Positions 20,941 through 31,076 of a stretch of DNA of 64,000 nt are shown piece after piece (within the stretch, counting starts at the first letter, position 1; the number at the start of each line of letters is the position of its first letter). This DNA comes from Hesseltinella vesiculosa (Eukaryota; Mucoromycota; Mucoromycetes; Mucorales; Cunninghamellaceae): assembly GCA_002104935.1 (NCBI GenBank), contig MCGT01000005.1, forward strand, positions 248,001 to 312,000, in the 5' to 3' direction. The translations under genes and the position numbers were made by a program. Under the pieces are notes generated by a model. The model saw only the letters and a program-made list of their open reading frames with translations, made no database searches and was not told where the DNA came from.

Positions 20941-22496
20941 CTACAAGCGAATATCTTCCGGTTCAGGATTCTTTGTCACAATATAATCATCCACTGTCTT
21001 GCCCATCACTTCTAAAAATCGATTGGTACAGCTACCTGACGATTGATCTATGTCATAAAAAAAAAAAAAAGACAATGAGCAGGGACGGCCTGCTGAGCGA
21101 GGTATTTTTTTGGCTTACCAAACGAGGCACCTGGATCACAATAGCACTTGCCATAAGTCAACCAATGTGGTTCTGTTGGACAATGTTCAAAATAATCATG
21201 CATATAGCCAATATCATAGAACCAATGCACGTCTTGTTTTCGGAGCATCAGCGACGCCGCCAGCGAATGCACAGGCGCATCTCCCCATCGTTCATAGAAA
21301 AACCCGCCTTTTCTGTCCAAAAAGTCAAAATAGGCCCTGTATCCTGGTGATCTCATGAAATCCAACGAAGCAATCTTAGCGGGGAAAAAGTAAGCAACTG
21401 GATGTGTCTACATTCAGGGGTTTACCTCAAAATTGCTCCAAAAATGACAAAGATTGTACGTGACGCCTCGGTCGTCTGTCACCATTTCAAACAGACTGTC
21501 GGGTCTTGATCTTGGGTAGATGTATTGGGGATGACTCTTTGCAAATTCCACGGTCGCCTTCCAAAGCGAAGGCACGGTATCAGCCAATTCCACCAAAGCC
21601 ATCGTGAACCCTTTTTTGTAAAAAATAAAATAAAATCAGTCCCTCGCCTGCGTTTTGGTAAAAAAAAAAAAAAAAAAAGGTACCATATTTCAAGTCACGT
21701 TCTTTCATGACACGGAAGGGGTCATATTCAATTTCACATGAAAACTTCACACCAGGTTCAACACGCCTATTATAGATGAGAGAGAGCGAGAGAAAGAGAG
21801 AAAAAAAAATAAGAATCAGGTTTGTTGACACTCCGTGTGCACATACCAGTAATATTCGAGACCGTCGAGCAGGGGATGCAAATAAAAGAAGCCAGACTGG
21901 AATCGGCACATGTGACGGTAGCTTTCACTGCCACCGTAGACGATGCCACGGACGTGCATGTCCTGGCGACATTCGGCGGCGTACGTTTGGTTGATCCAAT
22001 CAGGATAGCCCCAGTGCTCCTTTGGCACAAGGCCATAGTGAACCTCGGACTGGGTCATGGCGGTGGTCAGTGTCTTAAATTCTTCGGTAAACGGCTCCTC
22101 GTTTAAAAAGATCCATGGGTAATGGTATTTGTGATTGAATCTGTCCTCGAGGTACTGCATGGATGACCGCATGGCGTACAGTTCATTGTTTCGCACAAGC
22201 ACGACAAACGCACCCTTCACGCGCTCAAACTCTTCGGGCTGTTGGCTTTCGATCTGAGATTTAACCTCATCGGCCTCGACAGCGCTATCTTTATCCAGTC
22301 CCAACTTTTCGCGCTCTTGTTCTTGGTAGGTTTCTAGCAGCAGGTCATAACAGGCACCGCTATCATAACATGGGTCATCGACGTCAATGGACGTTGAAGA
22401 CAACCACGAAGGATACAACCATGTGATCGCTGTAATTACAAAAACGGCGAACAAGCATAATCGAATGGCGCCTCGTTGCCTCGTTGGTCGATACAT
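20941..22496 (-). CDS. GT15 alpha-1,2-mannosyltransferase (KRE2/KTR family)
   Basis: Golgi type II membrane enzyme transferring mannose from GDP-mannose to O-glycans or N-glycan outer chains. Five exons on the minus strand: 22496-21847, 21766-21684, 21610-21426, 21374-21119 and 21047-20941; 426 residues. Short basic cytosolic tail, one signal anchor at about residues 11-28 (AIRLCLFAVFVITAITW), then a stem and the catalytic domain: YPWIFLNEEPFTEEF, RHMCRFQSGFFYLHPLL, VEPGVKFSCEIEYDPF, YNLCHFWSNFE with the expected catalytic Glu, and FFYERWGDAPVHSLAASL with the His expected to bind manganese. The C-terminal exon carries Cys for the family disulfide (SSGSCTNRFLEVMGK). Tandem with a diverged paralogue on the same strand. 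Confidence 0.95.
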
Positions 22497-22523
22497 CGTT
22501 GTGTGATTGCTCTACAAAAAAAG

Positions 22524-22554
<31 letters not shown>

Positions 22555-22794
22555 GAGAAACGAGAGGGGGAATGGCGAGGTTAAAGAAGCCTGATGACAA
22601 TGAAAAAAAAAAAAAAAAAGGTGTTCCCTAAGGGAGAGAGAGAGAGAGAAATGCGACCCTGTCAAAAGCCACCACGCGGAACAAAAAATAAAAAAGAGGG
22701 GTGAAGATGACAAGGTTCGATAGGGAATGCACTCTTTCATTTCAAAAAAGGGAATGATTAAACATTGCTAGCAAAAAAAAAAAAAAAAAATTCT
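22497..22794. other. spacer between tandem GT15 genes
   Basis: Promoter region of the first GT15 gene. Contains a (GA)n run near 22526-22550, a poly(A) run of about 17 near 22602-22619, a second GA run near 22635-22650 and a poly(A) run ending at 22790. No gene seen. Confidence 0.55.
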
Positions 22795-24297
22795 CTATTC
22801 CACGTCTTTCAAGTGATGAATTGCATATTGTGCCATATTAACAATGACTTGGGGATCAAGATCTTGCAACAATTGCACAATACATCGGCCCTTGCTGAAG
22901 TCTGTAACCACCAAAAAAAAAAAAAAAAAAAAAGATTGGCTGAGAACAGACTTTTTCCCGACAGCCCCTCTCTCTGCATCCACTGCTTGCACTCCCCCCT
23001 GATTTTCCCTGGGCGTTACCTTCATTGGCATTCAAATCACAAGCGCATTGGTGCCGTAAATTCAAATCAAACGGACAGTGCATACCTCGCTCATGCACCA
23101 CACCTATTTCATTAAAGTAATGAAGACGAGATTTATCCAAAAATAACGCTGCTGCCAAGGAACGAAACATTGATTCGGTCCATCTTGTAAAAAAAAAAAA
23201 AAAAAAAAAGGCGGGTGAGAAGTGAAAGACACCCATTTTTTTTTAACCCTACGGGGCATAAAAGAAGCCACTGGTGCGATCGAGATAATTGAAAAAATGC
23301 TGATGCTGGAACGACTTCAAAAACCGCGTGTCCAAGATTTCGGACAAAAAGCCAAATTGACACCCATAGTACTTTTTGCGAAACACCAATTTGCGAAAAA
23401 TGGTCTGGTCCATGTCAGCCGTCATGTTGCTGTAGTGCTTGATGTATTTCGATGTATGCCGCCACATGTCTTCGAATTCGATCTCCGATTGACTCTGTCG
23501 GGTCAGCATGAACCCAATGGATTTGTTCATTTTCGCCATTTTTCCAATAGGATCCTCGGTCAGTTGGCAGGGAAAGGAAATCCCAGGCTCCATTTTCCAA
23601 ACATAGTCCACATTTTGAAAAAGAGAATGATGATAAAACAACCCAGACTGATACCTGAAGACAGAAAAAAATGATGAGATGGTCGGCGGGGAATGGGGGG
23701 GGTTGGTATTTTTTTTTTTCTGCACCTCATGGTTTGTCGATATAGAATGGAATCTGGTTTGTATATGTCAGAATTGGAACTCAATTCATGCATAGCGTAT
23801 TCCATATAATGCGTTTGCACCCAGGGTGGAAGGGCAAATGCCTCGGCATCCATCCTGCCAAAAAAGACAGGGCTCTGGGCAAGCTTGGTGGTATAATGGA
23901 TGAATTGTTTGGTGAAGCCTTCATTCGAGAGAAACACCCAGGGATAGGGCGTCTGATTGGAACGGTCCATCATACTGCGCATGGTCTCTCGTACTGTACC
24001 GAGGTCATCGTTGTGAATGGCCATGTAATAGACGCCTCGCGTCGGCAATGAGTCCCACGTGTCGTCAGGGATGCTGGTATCACTTCGCCTGGAGATTTCT
24101 GGCTGCATGGCTCGAATTTTTTCCATCGAAGGATGCTTTTTCATTGGCCTGCCATAGGCCGTCCTTGCATGGTGGATTTTGATGAGGATGAAAATAATCA
24201 CAATGGCGGCGAGGCCCCATCGCGTGATTTTTGTCCATGATGGTGGCGTGATTGATGGTCGCTTTATCCCATAAAATTTCTGTCTCGACCTTGCCAT
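22795..24297 (-). CDS. diverged GT15 mannosyltransferase paralogue
   Basis: Second GT15-family gene, head-to-tail with the first. Exons on the minus strand: 24297-23726, 23654-23253, 23183-23020 and 22901-22795, 414 residues, phases consistent. Signal anchor at about residues 25-42 (RWGLAAIVIIFILIK). The family blocks are present but changed: YPWVFLSNEGFTKQF, MRYQSGLFYHHSLF, KMEPGISFPCQLTEDP, CQFGFLSEI in place of CHFWSNFEI, and FFYAPWTESMFRSLAA in place of FFYERWGDAPVHSLAA. The catalytic-type Glu is kept, but the metal-binding-type His aligns with Arg and the WGD with WTE. This may be a regulatory, altered-donor or inactive member. The divergent neighbour VID27 starts 295 bp away. The final exon is short and ends in a His-rich helix. 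Confidence 0.88.
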
Positions 24298-24592
24298 CAA
24301 TTTAGAAAAAAAAATCAAAAGGGAAGAAAAAAAGACAAGAAAGAGAATGGAGGCCGCATGCTTATTAGGGGACAAATTAAAAAAAGGAGATGCCTGAAAA
24401 GTTTGCGGTGCTCCAAACCATTGCCAAACATTGCACTTGGCAGAAGAATTGCCCCGATTTTTTTTTTCATCTTTCTCGGTCTGCAACTCCATTTTAATTG
24501 TGACCACGATGTTGTTTGTGCTCGAAAATTATTTTTCCTTGTCACCCTCTAATTTCCTCTTCTTTCTTTTTTTTTTCTCGCAGAAGAACAAC
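24298..24592. promoter_or_regulatory. divergent promoter, GT15 paralogue and VID27
   Basis: 295 bp separate the start of the GT15 paralogue (minus) from VID27 (plus). Just before the VID27 start lies a pyrimidine run ending CTCGCAG, which looks like a 3' splice site, so VID27 may have a spliced 5' UTR. Confidence 0.45.
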
Positions 24593-27546
24593 ATGGATAG
24601 AACGTTTATCAATGAGATTTTTGACAATGGTCAAGTGGAGCTGTATGAGTTGCTCCAGGGCCATTTTTTTACGTGCTATCAACACCAAGGCAAAATCCAT
24701 TTGGAGTCGGTGTAAAAACCTGAATCCAAAAAAAAAGGGCACTCTACTTACCTGTGTCCTTTTACATTTCGATAGTTTTGATCATGCTCGTCTTGCCATT
24801 CGACGCACAGACCTCCCCTATCAATACCAGCTGGTTGTTTTACAGGAGGGCAGTCAGCCACCAGACCATCCATGTTCGTGCTCTTTTTTTTTTTTTTTTT
24901 TTGAGCAAGAGTGCAAAATGCAAACCAACCACCTTTTTTCTCTAGATGGCCTTGAGCAAGCATTTCCATTGACCATGGCCATTCAAATCACTGCACAACC
25001 GCATCCCTCGGGCAATCTATCGATCACATGGCTTGACCAAGTACACGCCTTGCCGAGAAAAAAAAAAAAAGAGTGAAAAAAACGCGTAGCTGTGCCAACC
25101 TATTTGTTTTTTTTTTCTTCTGTAGGTGACGGAGGAAACCTTTCAGTACATTATCCATCCCACCATTACCAAAGAGTCTGTCGATTTATTCCTGTCCGTC
25201 GCTTCCGAATGCCTTTGGGAAGCCAAATATTACCAATCCCGTCAACATGCGCAAGTTAAGGATCTTGCCTACATAGAGTAAGACTCCGACCTTCCCCGCT
25301 TGAAAATGCCGCCGGTTAAAAAAAAAAAAAAAAAAAAGCAGGAGAGGATAGGAAAAAAAAAAAAGGGGGGATGGTTCTCACACATAAAACATAGACCTCT
25401 GAAAGTGACGTACAACTCCAAATCGCTGAAAAGGATGGAGAGCGAAAAGACAGCCAAGAGCTCGAAAAAGGATCGCGCTAGAGACACCCCGATCAGCCTG
25501 CCTGGCTTCATTCCTCCTCAAGGCTACAAACTACCTGAAGATCCCATCGACATGCTGGTCAGTGTCCAAGTGGACGTGTTTTATTATCACCCTACACAAG
25601 AAACCTTTATCGAATTTGACACGGATGTAGAAATGGAGCTGGTCTCTTTGGCTCCCTTTCAACGTAAGCTCTTCCGACATTGACCGAGAATGTGCATAGG
25701 CTCATCTTGGTTACCCATCGGTATTCTTTTTCGCAGACTGGGTCGTTTTGCATGGAAGACACATGCCGGTCATTGCACGCCCCATCGCTACTAGTATGAA
25801 TCTCAATTTCAACAAGGTAAAAAAAAAAAAAAAAAAAAAAGGGAGGGGCATTTAAAAAGAGCAGACTCGAAAAAAGTACGAGTCTAAGCGTCCTGGCTTC
25901 CACAGATGTACCAAACTATTACTTGGAACTACCAAGAAAATGATCAAGTCCATGCATTCCTGATTAAATTCGAACAAGAGCTACCCTATGATGAATTTTG
26001 TGCTGCCTTGTCGCAATGCATTTATGAAGTCACAAGCCTTGTGCCTTTTGCAAAATCAAAGGTACCTGAGTTTATGCCCTGGCGTTTACTGACGTATCTT
26101 GACTAGAAACGCGATCAAAATTATATGATCAGCTCTTTCCGTCAGGGCCCCATCATGGACATGGAGGATGATGATGTTGAAGATATTGAAGGTAACGACC
26201 ACCCCCAAGAAGAAATTGACTACTCATGCCATCGACCAGCGCTGAATTGTTACGAAGAAGATGAAGACCTTCTGGAAGAGGTGGATGAAGACATTATGAC
26301 CATGGAACAAGAGTTTTACAATGCCACCAGTGGGGAAAACAGTGCCTTGATATGGGGAACCAAGACACAAAACGCCTTTGTATTCCGAGGCAGCAGCATT
26401 GGCTTCTATAAAAAGGGCCTGGGAGCCAACTTGGTGTGGGACGGTGCATTTTCGGATGTGATCGAGCCCAAATCTCGAGGCTTTTTATACGATGACGAAG
26501 CGTCCATCCTGTTGCTGAACGGGAATACCACCGACACCATCACTCGTTTTGATTTAGAGCAAGGCAGCATTGTCGAAGAATGGAAAGCACATCATGAAGA
26601 TGACCAATGTACGTCTTGTTCATTAGTAACTTGACACCTCACGCTTTTCTTTTTTTTTTTCTTTTTATTTAACCCCAGTGATCGACATTGCCCCCAGCCG
26701 ACAAGGTTCACATGACTCGACCTTTATTGGTATCACGTCCTCGGCTGTGTTCCGCCTGGATCCACGCCAGCCTGGGGTCAACAAGATTGTCACGAATGAA
26801 TACAAAAAGCACCTGACAAAGACTGATTTCAAAGCCATGGTGACATCCAGTGATGGCATGGTGGCTGTGGCTGGTGTCCGAGGTGACATCCGACTGTTTC
26901 ACGTCCTCAATCGCATGGCCAGCACCACCTTTCCTCCCACAGGCGACCCTGTACAAAGCCTGGATATTAGCCAGGATAGCCGATATATCCTGGCCACCTA
27001 TCGCCATTATCTCGTGCTCATTGACCTGCATGATAAAGTCGGCGATGATCATCCCACTGCACGCCAGCTCCATCTGCGATCCGAGCATTTGGTCCTGGTC
27101 AACCAAATCCACGCATTCACCCCCGCTTCGTTTTTGAAAGGACCCAATGGCCCCAGCATCATCACTGTAACTCGTCCCAGTCGCACATCCGCTGGATGTT
27201 CACTTTTTTTTTTTTTTTTTTTTTTTTCTTGAAGACGGCTGGGCCCTATGTTATTAGCTGGCAGCTACAAGATATCATTCAAGGCAAACTGTATACTTAC
27301 CGGCTTAAGAAATACGAGAGTGAATGCGTCATTAGCAAGCCTGCAAACAGTGATGCCATGGTCATGATGGTAAATACTTTCTTTTTTTACGCCCCGCTCA
27401 TTGTCTTCTTGTAGTTCAAAGATGATGTGCAATGGGCGAACGCCCATAGATTTGAAACGCCGGTGAGTCACCATTTCCTGGAACCTGGGTTGCCCTGTGG
27501 AGTACGCCGTCGTGTCCAAAAGGACATTGACATGAGCACTCTGTAG
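24593..27546 (+). CDS. VID27: VID27-family WD-like protein
   Basis: Cytosolic protein of the Vid27 family (vacuole import and degradation of fructose-1,6-bisphosphatase in yeast). Eleven exons reconstructed: 24593-24711, 24776-24873, 24946-25040, 25126-25277, 25395-25663, 25737-25816, 25906-26061, 26107-26608, 26679-27166, 27235-27369 and 27415-27546; 741 residues. The N-terminal PH-like region contains HARLAIRRTDLPYQYQLVV; an acidic linker follows (EDDDVEDIE, EEVDEDIMTMEQEF); the C-terminal Vid27 beta-propeller holds NSALIWGTKTQNAFVFRG, EWKAHHEDDQ, VFRLDPRQPGVNKIV, VAGVRGDIRLF and TAGPYVISWQL, matching TGPYAISW of yeast. The exon 2 donor GTTCGT is weak. The last exon contains GTGAGT, so the C-terminus may be shortened by one more 60-nt in-frame intron. 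An apparent frameshift at 27167 is explained by an intron. Confidence 0.9.
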
Positions 27547-27644
27547 AATTGATCATAAATACAACACGCATTTATTACCAGGCGAGGATGTATACTTTTC
27601 ATGGAGAGTCTACAAGGGTATCATTTTCAAAAAGGGGGAAAAAA

Positions 27645-28088
27645 TCAGTCAACGTCCATCATGGTTTGATCAGGGAGGTCGGACGAGTGCAATTGTTGCT
27701 GAATCCATTGGTGGACGGCATGGTCGACTTGGTCTTTTGGTTGGTCTGGGTAAAGAACAAAATCAGGAATGCGCAAGCGGGACGAGCCAGGAACTCGTTC
27801 CAGCAACACAGTAGGACTTTGTTGGTCAGGGGCCACGGCTACGAGCTCGGTTGGACCAATATGAATATCTTCGTCGTCGGGAGATTGTTCGTCGTCAGCG
27901 AGAAAGGCATCCACATCGTTAATGCGCACCACATGACCCTTGTCACTCTTGCCATCTCCATTCAAGTCCATGGCAGCAAACCGTCGAATGGCATCTTCGG
28001 TGACTTGACGCTTCCGGATATGTTGTGTTGGCGTCAGGCCATAGTCATTGCTTGGTGAATGGACTCGCTTGAGATTATTATATGCCAT
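27645..28088 (-). CDS. small acidic hypothetical protein, 147 aa
   Basis: Intronless ORF of 147 residues between VID27 (converging, 98 bp apart) and ERV2 (same strand). Not recognised. The N-terminal part is basic (HIRKRQVTEDAIRRF), the middle is strongly acidic (DAFLADDEQSPDDEDIHIG), and the C-terminal part contains an amphipathic helix candidate (DQVDHAVHQWIQQQLHS). No signal peptide or membrane segment. Composition and codon use look coding. It may be a small nuclear or cytosolic lineage-specific protein. Confidence 0.65.
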   Translation of the reverse strand: MAYNNLKRVHSPSNDYGLTPTQHIRKRQVTEDAIRRFAAMDLNGDGKSDKGHVVRINDVDAFLADDEQSPDDEDIHIGPTELVAVAPDQQSPTVLLERVPGSSRLRIPDFVLYPDQPKDQVDHAVHQWIQQQLHSSDLPDQTMMDVD

Positions 28089-28190
28089 GTCAACAAGCCC
28101 AAGGACAAGAATAGAAAGAAAGAAAAACCGAATGTTTCAAAAAAAAAGTTGCAGGAAAAATGGCCGCGGCCGAATTCTTTTTTTATTTTT

Positions 28191-28878
28191 TCACGGCTCG
28201 GCGCAACCGCATGGATATTGGACCTCGATGCTGTTGCAGTCAAACACTGGCTTTCGCAGTCGCTCGTTGACAAGATTGTGGATAGCACAGCCCCACTGAG
28301 AAGCTGCTGCTCTCGAAGAAGTTTGTGGTGGATATTCTTGTAGAAGCAGTTGGAAGTGCTCAGCACTGGGGCAAAAGTTGCGTGAGATGCCGGTCGCTTC
28401 ATTTTTTTTTTTTTTTACCATTCACCACAAGGGTATAGTCTTGATAAAAGATGGATGAATTGACCAAGGGCAGACCTCTCATCAGGTTTGGGTTCTTCAG
28501 GGTATCTTGCCAGCATGGTATGGAAGAGCTAAAAAGAATGGAAAAACGTTGGTGGGAATTCCAATTTTTGATTTTTCTGCATACCTTCCAAGTGGACCGT
28601 CCAAGCTCCTCCCTTGTTTTTTTTGAAGTAAAAAAAAAAGAAAAGGACGTTGGTTAGTGATCTAGTTCAAATATGCAAAAAGAAAATGTATACTTGATGG
28701 TGCTGTTGCCAAGATGCTCCATGATCACACTGCCTTTGGTAAAATCGTCGTTCATCAATGGCGCTGCATCCAAGCCAGGGCTGCTCCGTTGGATATAGAA
28801 ATAAGTAAACATGAATACAATGCCGGTGATTGCAGCAACAAGATAGGACAGGCGTTTCGCAGGATCGAGTCGCTTCAT
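28191..28878 (-). CDS. ERV2: ERV2-type FAD-linked sulfhydryl oxidase
   Basis: ER sulfhydryl oxidase that passes electrons from thiols to oxygen and makes disulfide bonds. Four exons on the minus strand: 28878-28694, 28612-28585, 28528-28419 and 28365-28191; 165 residues. N-terminal signal anchor at about residues 10-28 (LSYLVAAITGIVFMFTYFY), so ERV2-like rather than mitochondrial ERV1. The Erv/ALR core follows: NSTIKEELGRSTWKLFHTM, SRLYPCGECAEHF with the active-site CGEC, YPPQTSSRAAASQWGC, HNLVNERLRKPVFDC and a C-terminal CGC. The intron between exons 3 and 4 interrupts the codon of the second Cys of CGEC. The FAD-binding HxxxNxxN-type spacing (HNLVNERL) is preserved. The 3' end lies 102 bp from the upstream start of the small acidic orphan. 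Confidence 0.95.
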
Positions 28879-29057
28879 TGGAAAAAAATCGGCCAGCTAC
28901 ACAGATCGAACGTAGAAAAAAAATGAGAAAAGAGGAAAGGCGATCGGCGGAAAATCCCCTTTTTTTTTTAAAGAGAAAGGCGCATTTATTTTGCAAACAA
29001 AAAAAAAAAAAATTAATGAAAGGTCTATGCTACAAGGGACAGGGGGAGAAAAAGATG

Positions 29058-31076
29058 TCAACCAGATGGGAAAAGATGCTGGTCATAGTTTTGCTGGAAG
29101 GATTGCTGTGGTGGTTGGTCTTGTTGGAAAGGCAAGGTGAAATCGGCAGGCAAATTGCTGTTCTCGATGAGCGAAAGCAATTGTTCGGCAGACATGCCTT
29201 CGGGTAAGTCGACTTGGTTTTGCAAAAGCTGATCCAACATGTTGGCGGACAGGGACCAGTCCATATTGTCGGGTACAGCGATGGGGTCGGAATGGGACGT
29301 GCTGGGCAAGGTATCAAAAGGATCTTCCTCGACGTCTCTATCGGGCGTTGCCAGGGCCGAAGAGGTGAAGGGCGCATAGGATTTCTGGCGTTGCCAAGTT
29401 GGCCGGACGGGAGAGGAAGAGAGATAGCCGGTGGGCATGGAGGATGAGTAAGCGGGCTGCTTATTGGGCAATTTGGGTGAGGAGGCGGAGGTCATGCGAG
29501 GAGAGGCTGGGCCGTAGGGGGAGAAGCGCCGAGCATGGGTCATGGGAGGCGAGCCGATATGCATGTTGGCAATCGACCGGGCCAAGGTGACGGAGCCAGG
29601 CGAGCTGGAGAGGCTGGCGGTGTCCAGCAAGGGCGATTGCGGAGGTATGGAAGTGGGGTGGCCTTGGAAAGACCGAGGCCGGATGGGTTCGGGGATGGAT
29701 TGCGAGGCCTGCTGGGTATGATGAAGAGGAATGCCGGACCGGATATTCTTGACATGTTCCCGTTCGTCCAAGAGTCGTTGGAGCAACACCACCTTTTTTC
29801 CGGTTGCTGGCTTGCCTCGGCGTCGCAGCATTTCCTTGAGCTCGGCCACGGTGATGTCTTCAAAGTTGGCTTTGACAAGTTGGTCGTCCAGATGTTTTTG
29901 CTGCTGCTCGGCATCCAACGGCCCGGCATTGCTGCCGCGGTGGACTCGCTGGATTTGGATGGGCATGGTGCGTGATGGGAACGAGGCCGGTGGGAGGGGC
30001 GGTGGGTGCGACGTGGTCGGTGTAGGCGAAGGAGCGGGCTTGTTGGGAATGGCAATGCCCTTGGCTTTCGGTTTGGCTATGAGGATTAGGTTAATTGAAT
30101 GTCCTGGGCAGGCAGCTGTGTACTTGCCTTCCATTCGACTGGTGTCCAACATGTCGGGATCCACGTGACCTTTTTCTAATGACACCGGGACAGAGGAGGA
30201 AGGATGGAAAGAAGAGGGAATGGAGGAAACAGACGAGCTAGGTTTTGGTTTGGGGACGGGCTGCTTCTTGGCATAGTTGATGCGGAACCTAGCTTGCAGT
30301 TCATTGAAGCGTCGCTGGTGGTCGATTTCGGTAGGCACAGAGGACGAGGCTGGCCGGTTGACCACATTGCTGTTGTTGATGGGAATGGGGCGGGAAGGTG
30401 GCTGGGACCGGCGTTCTTTGCGTTTTCCCTTGGCCTTTCCGTCCTCTTGCAAGGACAAGGTGGAGCCAAACGAATGGGACTGGGCTTGGGATGGCGGTTG
30501 CGGTTGGAAGGGCGAGGAAGGCTGGCCGGGGGAGGGTGGGGGCTGCTGGAACTGGTGCTGGTCTACAAGCTGGTGAAATGTATTGTGTTGCAAAGAAGGA
30601 TCGACGTTGGACTGGTCTAGCATGGCCGACAGGTTGGAGCGCATCTGACCATCAAAGTCCTGCTGCTCGACCTGCTCCAGCTTGATTTGGTTTTCTTGGA
30701 GAAAATGCTGTTGGCGGATAAAGTTAGGCTCCAACAGTAAGATGGCCTGTTCCTGAGCATCGGTCAATGGGACATTGGCCCCTCGATCAAAGGAGGGCAA
30801 AAGGCTGGTGGCATCGTCATTGAACAATTCCATTTCATGCTGCACGTTGAAATCATTCTGCACAAACGACGACGGCGGCATACCGTCAAAATTGGCAATG
30901 GAATACTCATTTAAATGCGAGGTTGGATTAAACGACTGGCTGAGCAACGGTTGATCTTGATCATGTGTCATCTGTATTGGCACTGGCATGGTGAAGTGCG
31001 AAGGAGATGAGCCATAATAATAATAATCCTCGTGTTCCGAGCGTTGGTGATTGCTGTCTTTGTCAAAAGGGTTCAT
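29058..31076 (-). CDS. SAP-domain protein, Gln/Pro-rich
   Basis: Putative DNA-binding chromatin or transcription protein. Open frame of 672 residues if unspliced, starting MNPFDKD (an upstream TTG is rejected). The N-terminal third is rich in Asn, Gln and acidic residues, then Pro/Gln-rich (HQFQQPPPSPGQP), with a basic cluster KAKGKRKERR. A SAP motif lies near 29760-29870: ITVAELKEMLRRRGKP followed by KKVVLLQRLLDE, the helix-turn-helix pattern that binds AT-rich DNA. The C-terminal part is Ser/Pro-rich, ending in Gln-rich sequence and a DMDWSL-like acidic/hydrophobic stretch (NMDWSLSANMLDQLL), reminiscent of an activation domain. A 51-nt in-frame GC-AG intron is likely at 30127-30077; splicing gives 655 residues. 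Myocardin-like architecture is possible but not shown. Confidence 0.78.
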   Translation of the reverse strand: MNPFDKDSNHQRSEHEDYYYYGSSPSHFTMPVPIQMTHDQDQPLLSQSFNPTSHLNEYSIANFDGMPPSSFVQNDFNVQHEMELFNDDATSLLPSFDRGANVPLTDAQEQAILLLEPNFIRQQHFLQENQIKLEQVEQQDFDGQMRSNLSAMLDQSNVDPSLQHNTFHQLVDQHQFQQPPPSPGQPSSPFQPQPPSQAQSHSFGSTLSLQEDGKAKGKRKERRSQPPSRPIPINNSNVVNRPASSSVPTEIDHQRRFNELQARFRINYAKKQPVPKPKPSSSVSSIPSSFHPSSSVPVSLEKGHVDPDMLDTSRMEGKYTAACPGHSINLILIAKPKAKGIAIPNKPAPSPTPTTSHPPPLPPASFPSRTMPIQIQRVHRGSNAGPLDAEQQQKHLDDQLVKANFEDITVAELKEMLRRRGKPATGKKVVLLQRLLDEREHVKNIRSGIPLHHTQQASQSIPEPIRPRSFQGHPTSIPPQSPLLDTASLSSSPGSVTLARSIANMHIGSPPMTHARRFSPYGPASPRMTSASSPKLPNKQPAYSSSMPTGYLSSSPVRPTWQRQKSYAPFTSSALATPDRDVEEDPFDTLPSTSHSDPIAVPDNMDWSLSANMLDQLLQNQVDLPEGMSAEQLLSLIENSNLPADFTLPFQQDQPPQQSFQQNYDQHLFPSG

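Noticed and set aside
20615..20986. 123-codon plus ORF
   Set aside because: Overlaps the 3' exon of the first GT15 gene on the other strand and has no family features.
27167..27234. Apparent frameshift in VID27 (a shifted frame reads SHIRWMFT)
   Set aside because: A GTAACT...CTTGAAG intron with poly(T) joins SIIT to TAGPYVISW in frame and matches the family, so no frameshift is needed.
28034..28402. 122-codon minus ORF overlapping ERV2
   Set aside because: Wrong frame; reads through introns and the spacer.
30204..30620. 138-codon plus ORF
   Set aside because: Antisense of the SAP gene; Gly-Trp-rich from reverse reading of Pro/Gln codons.
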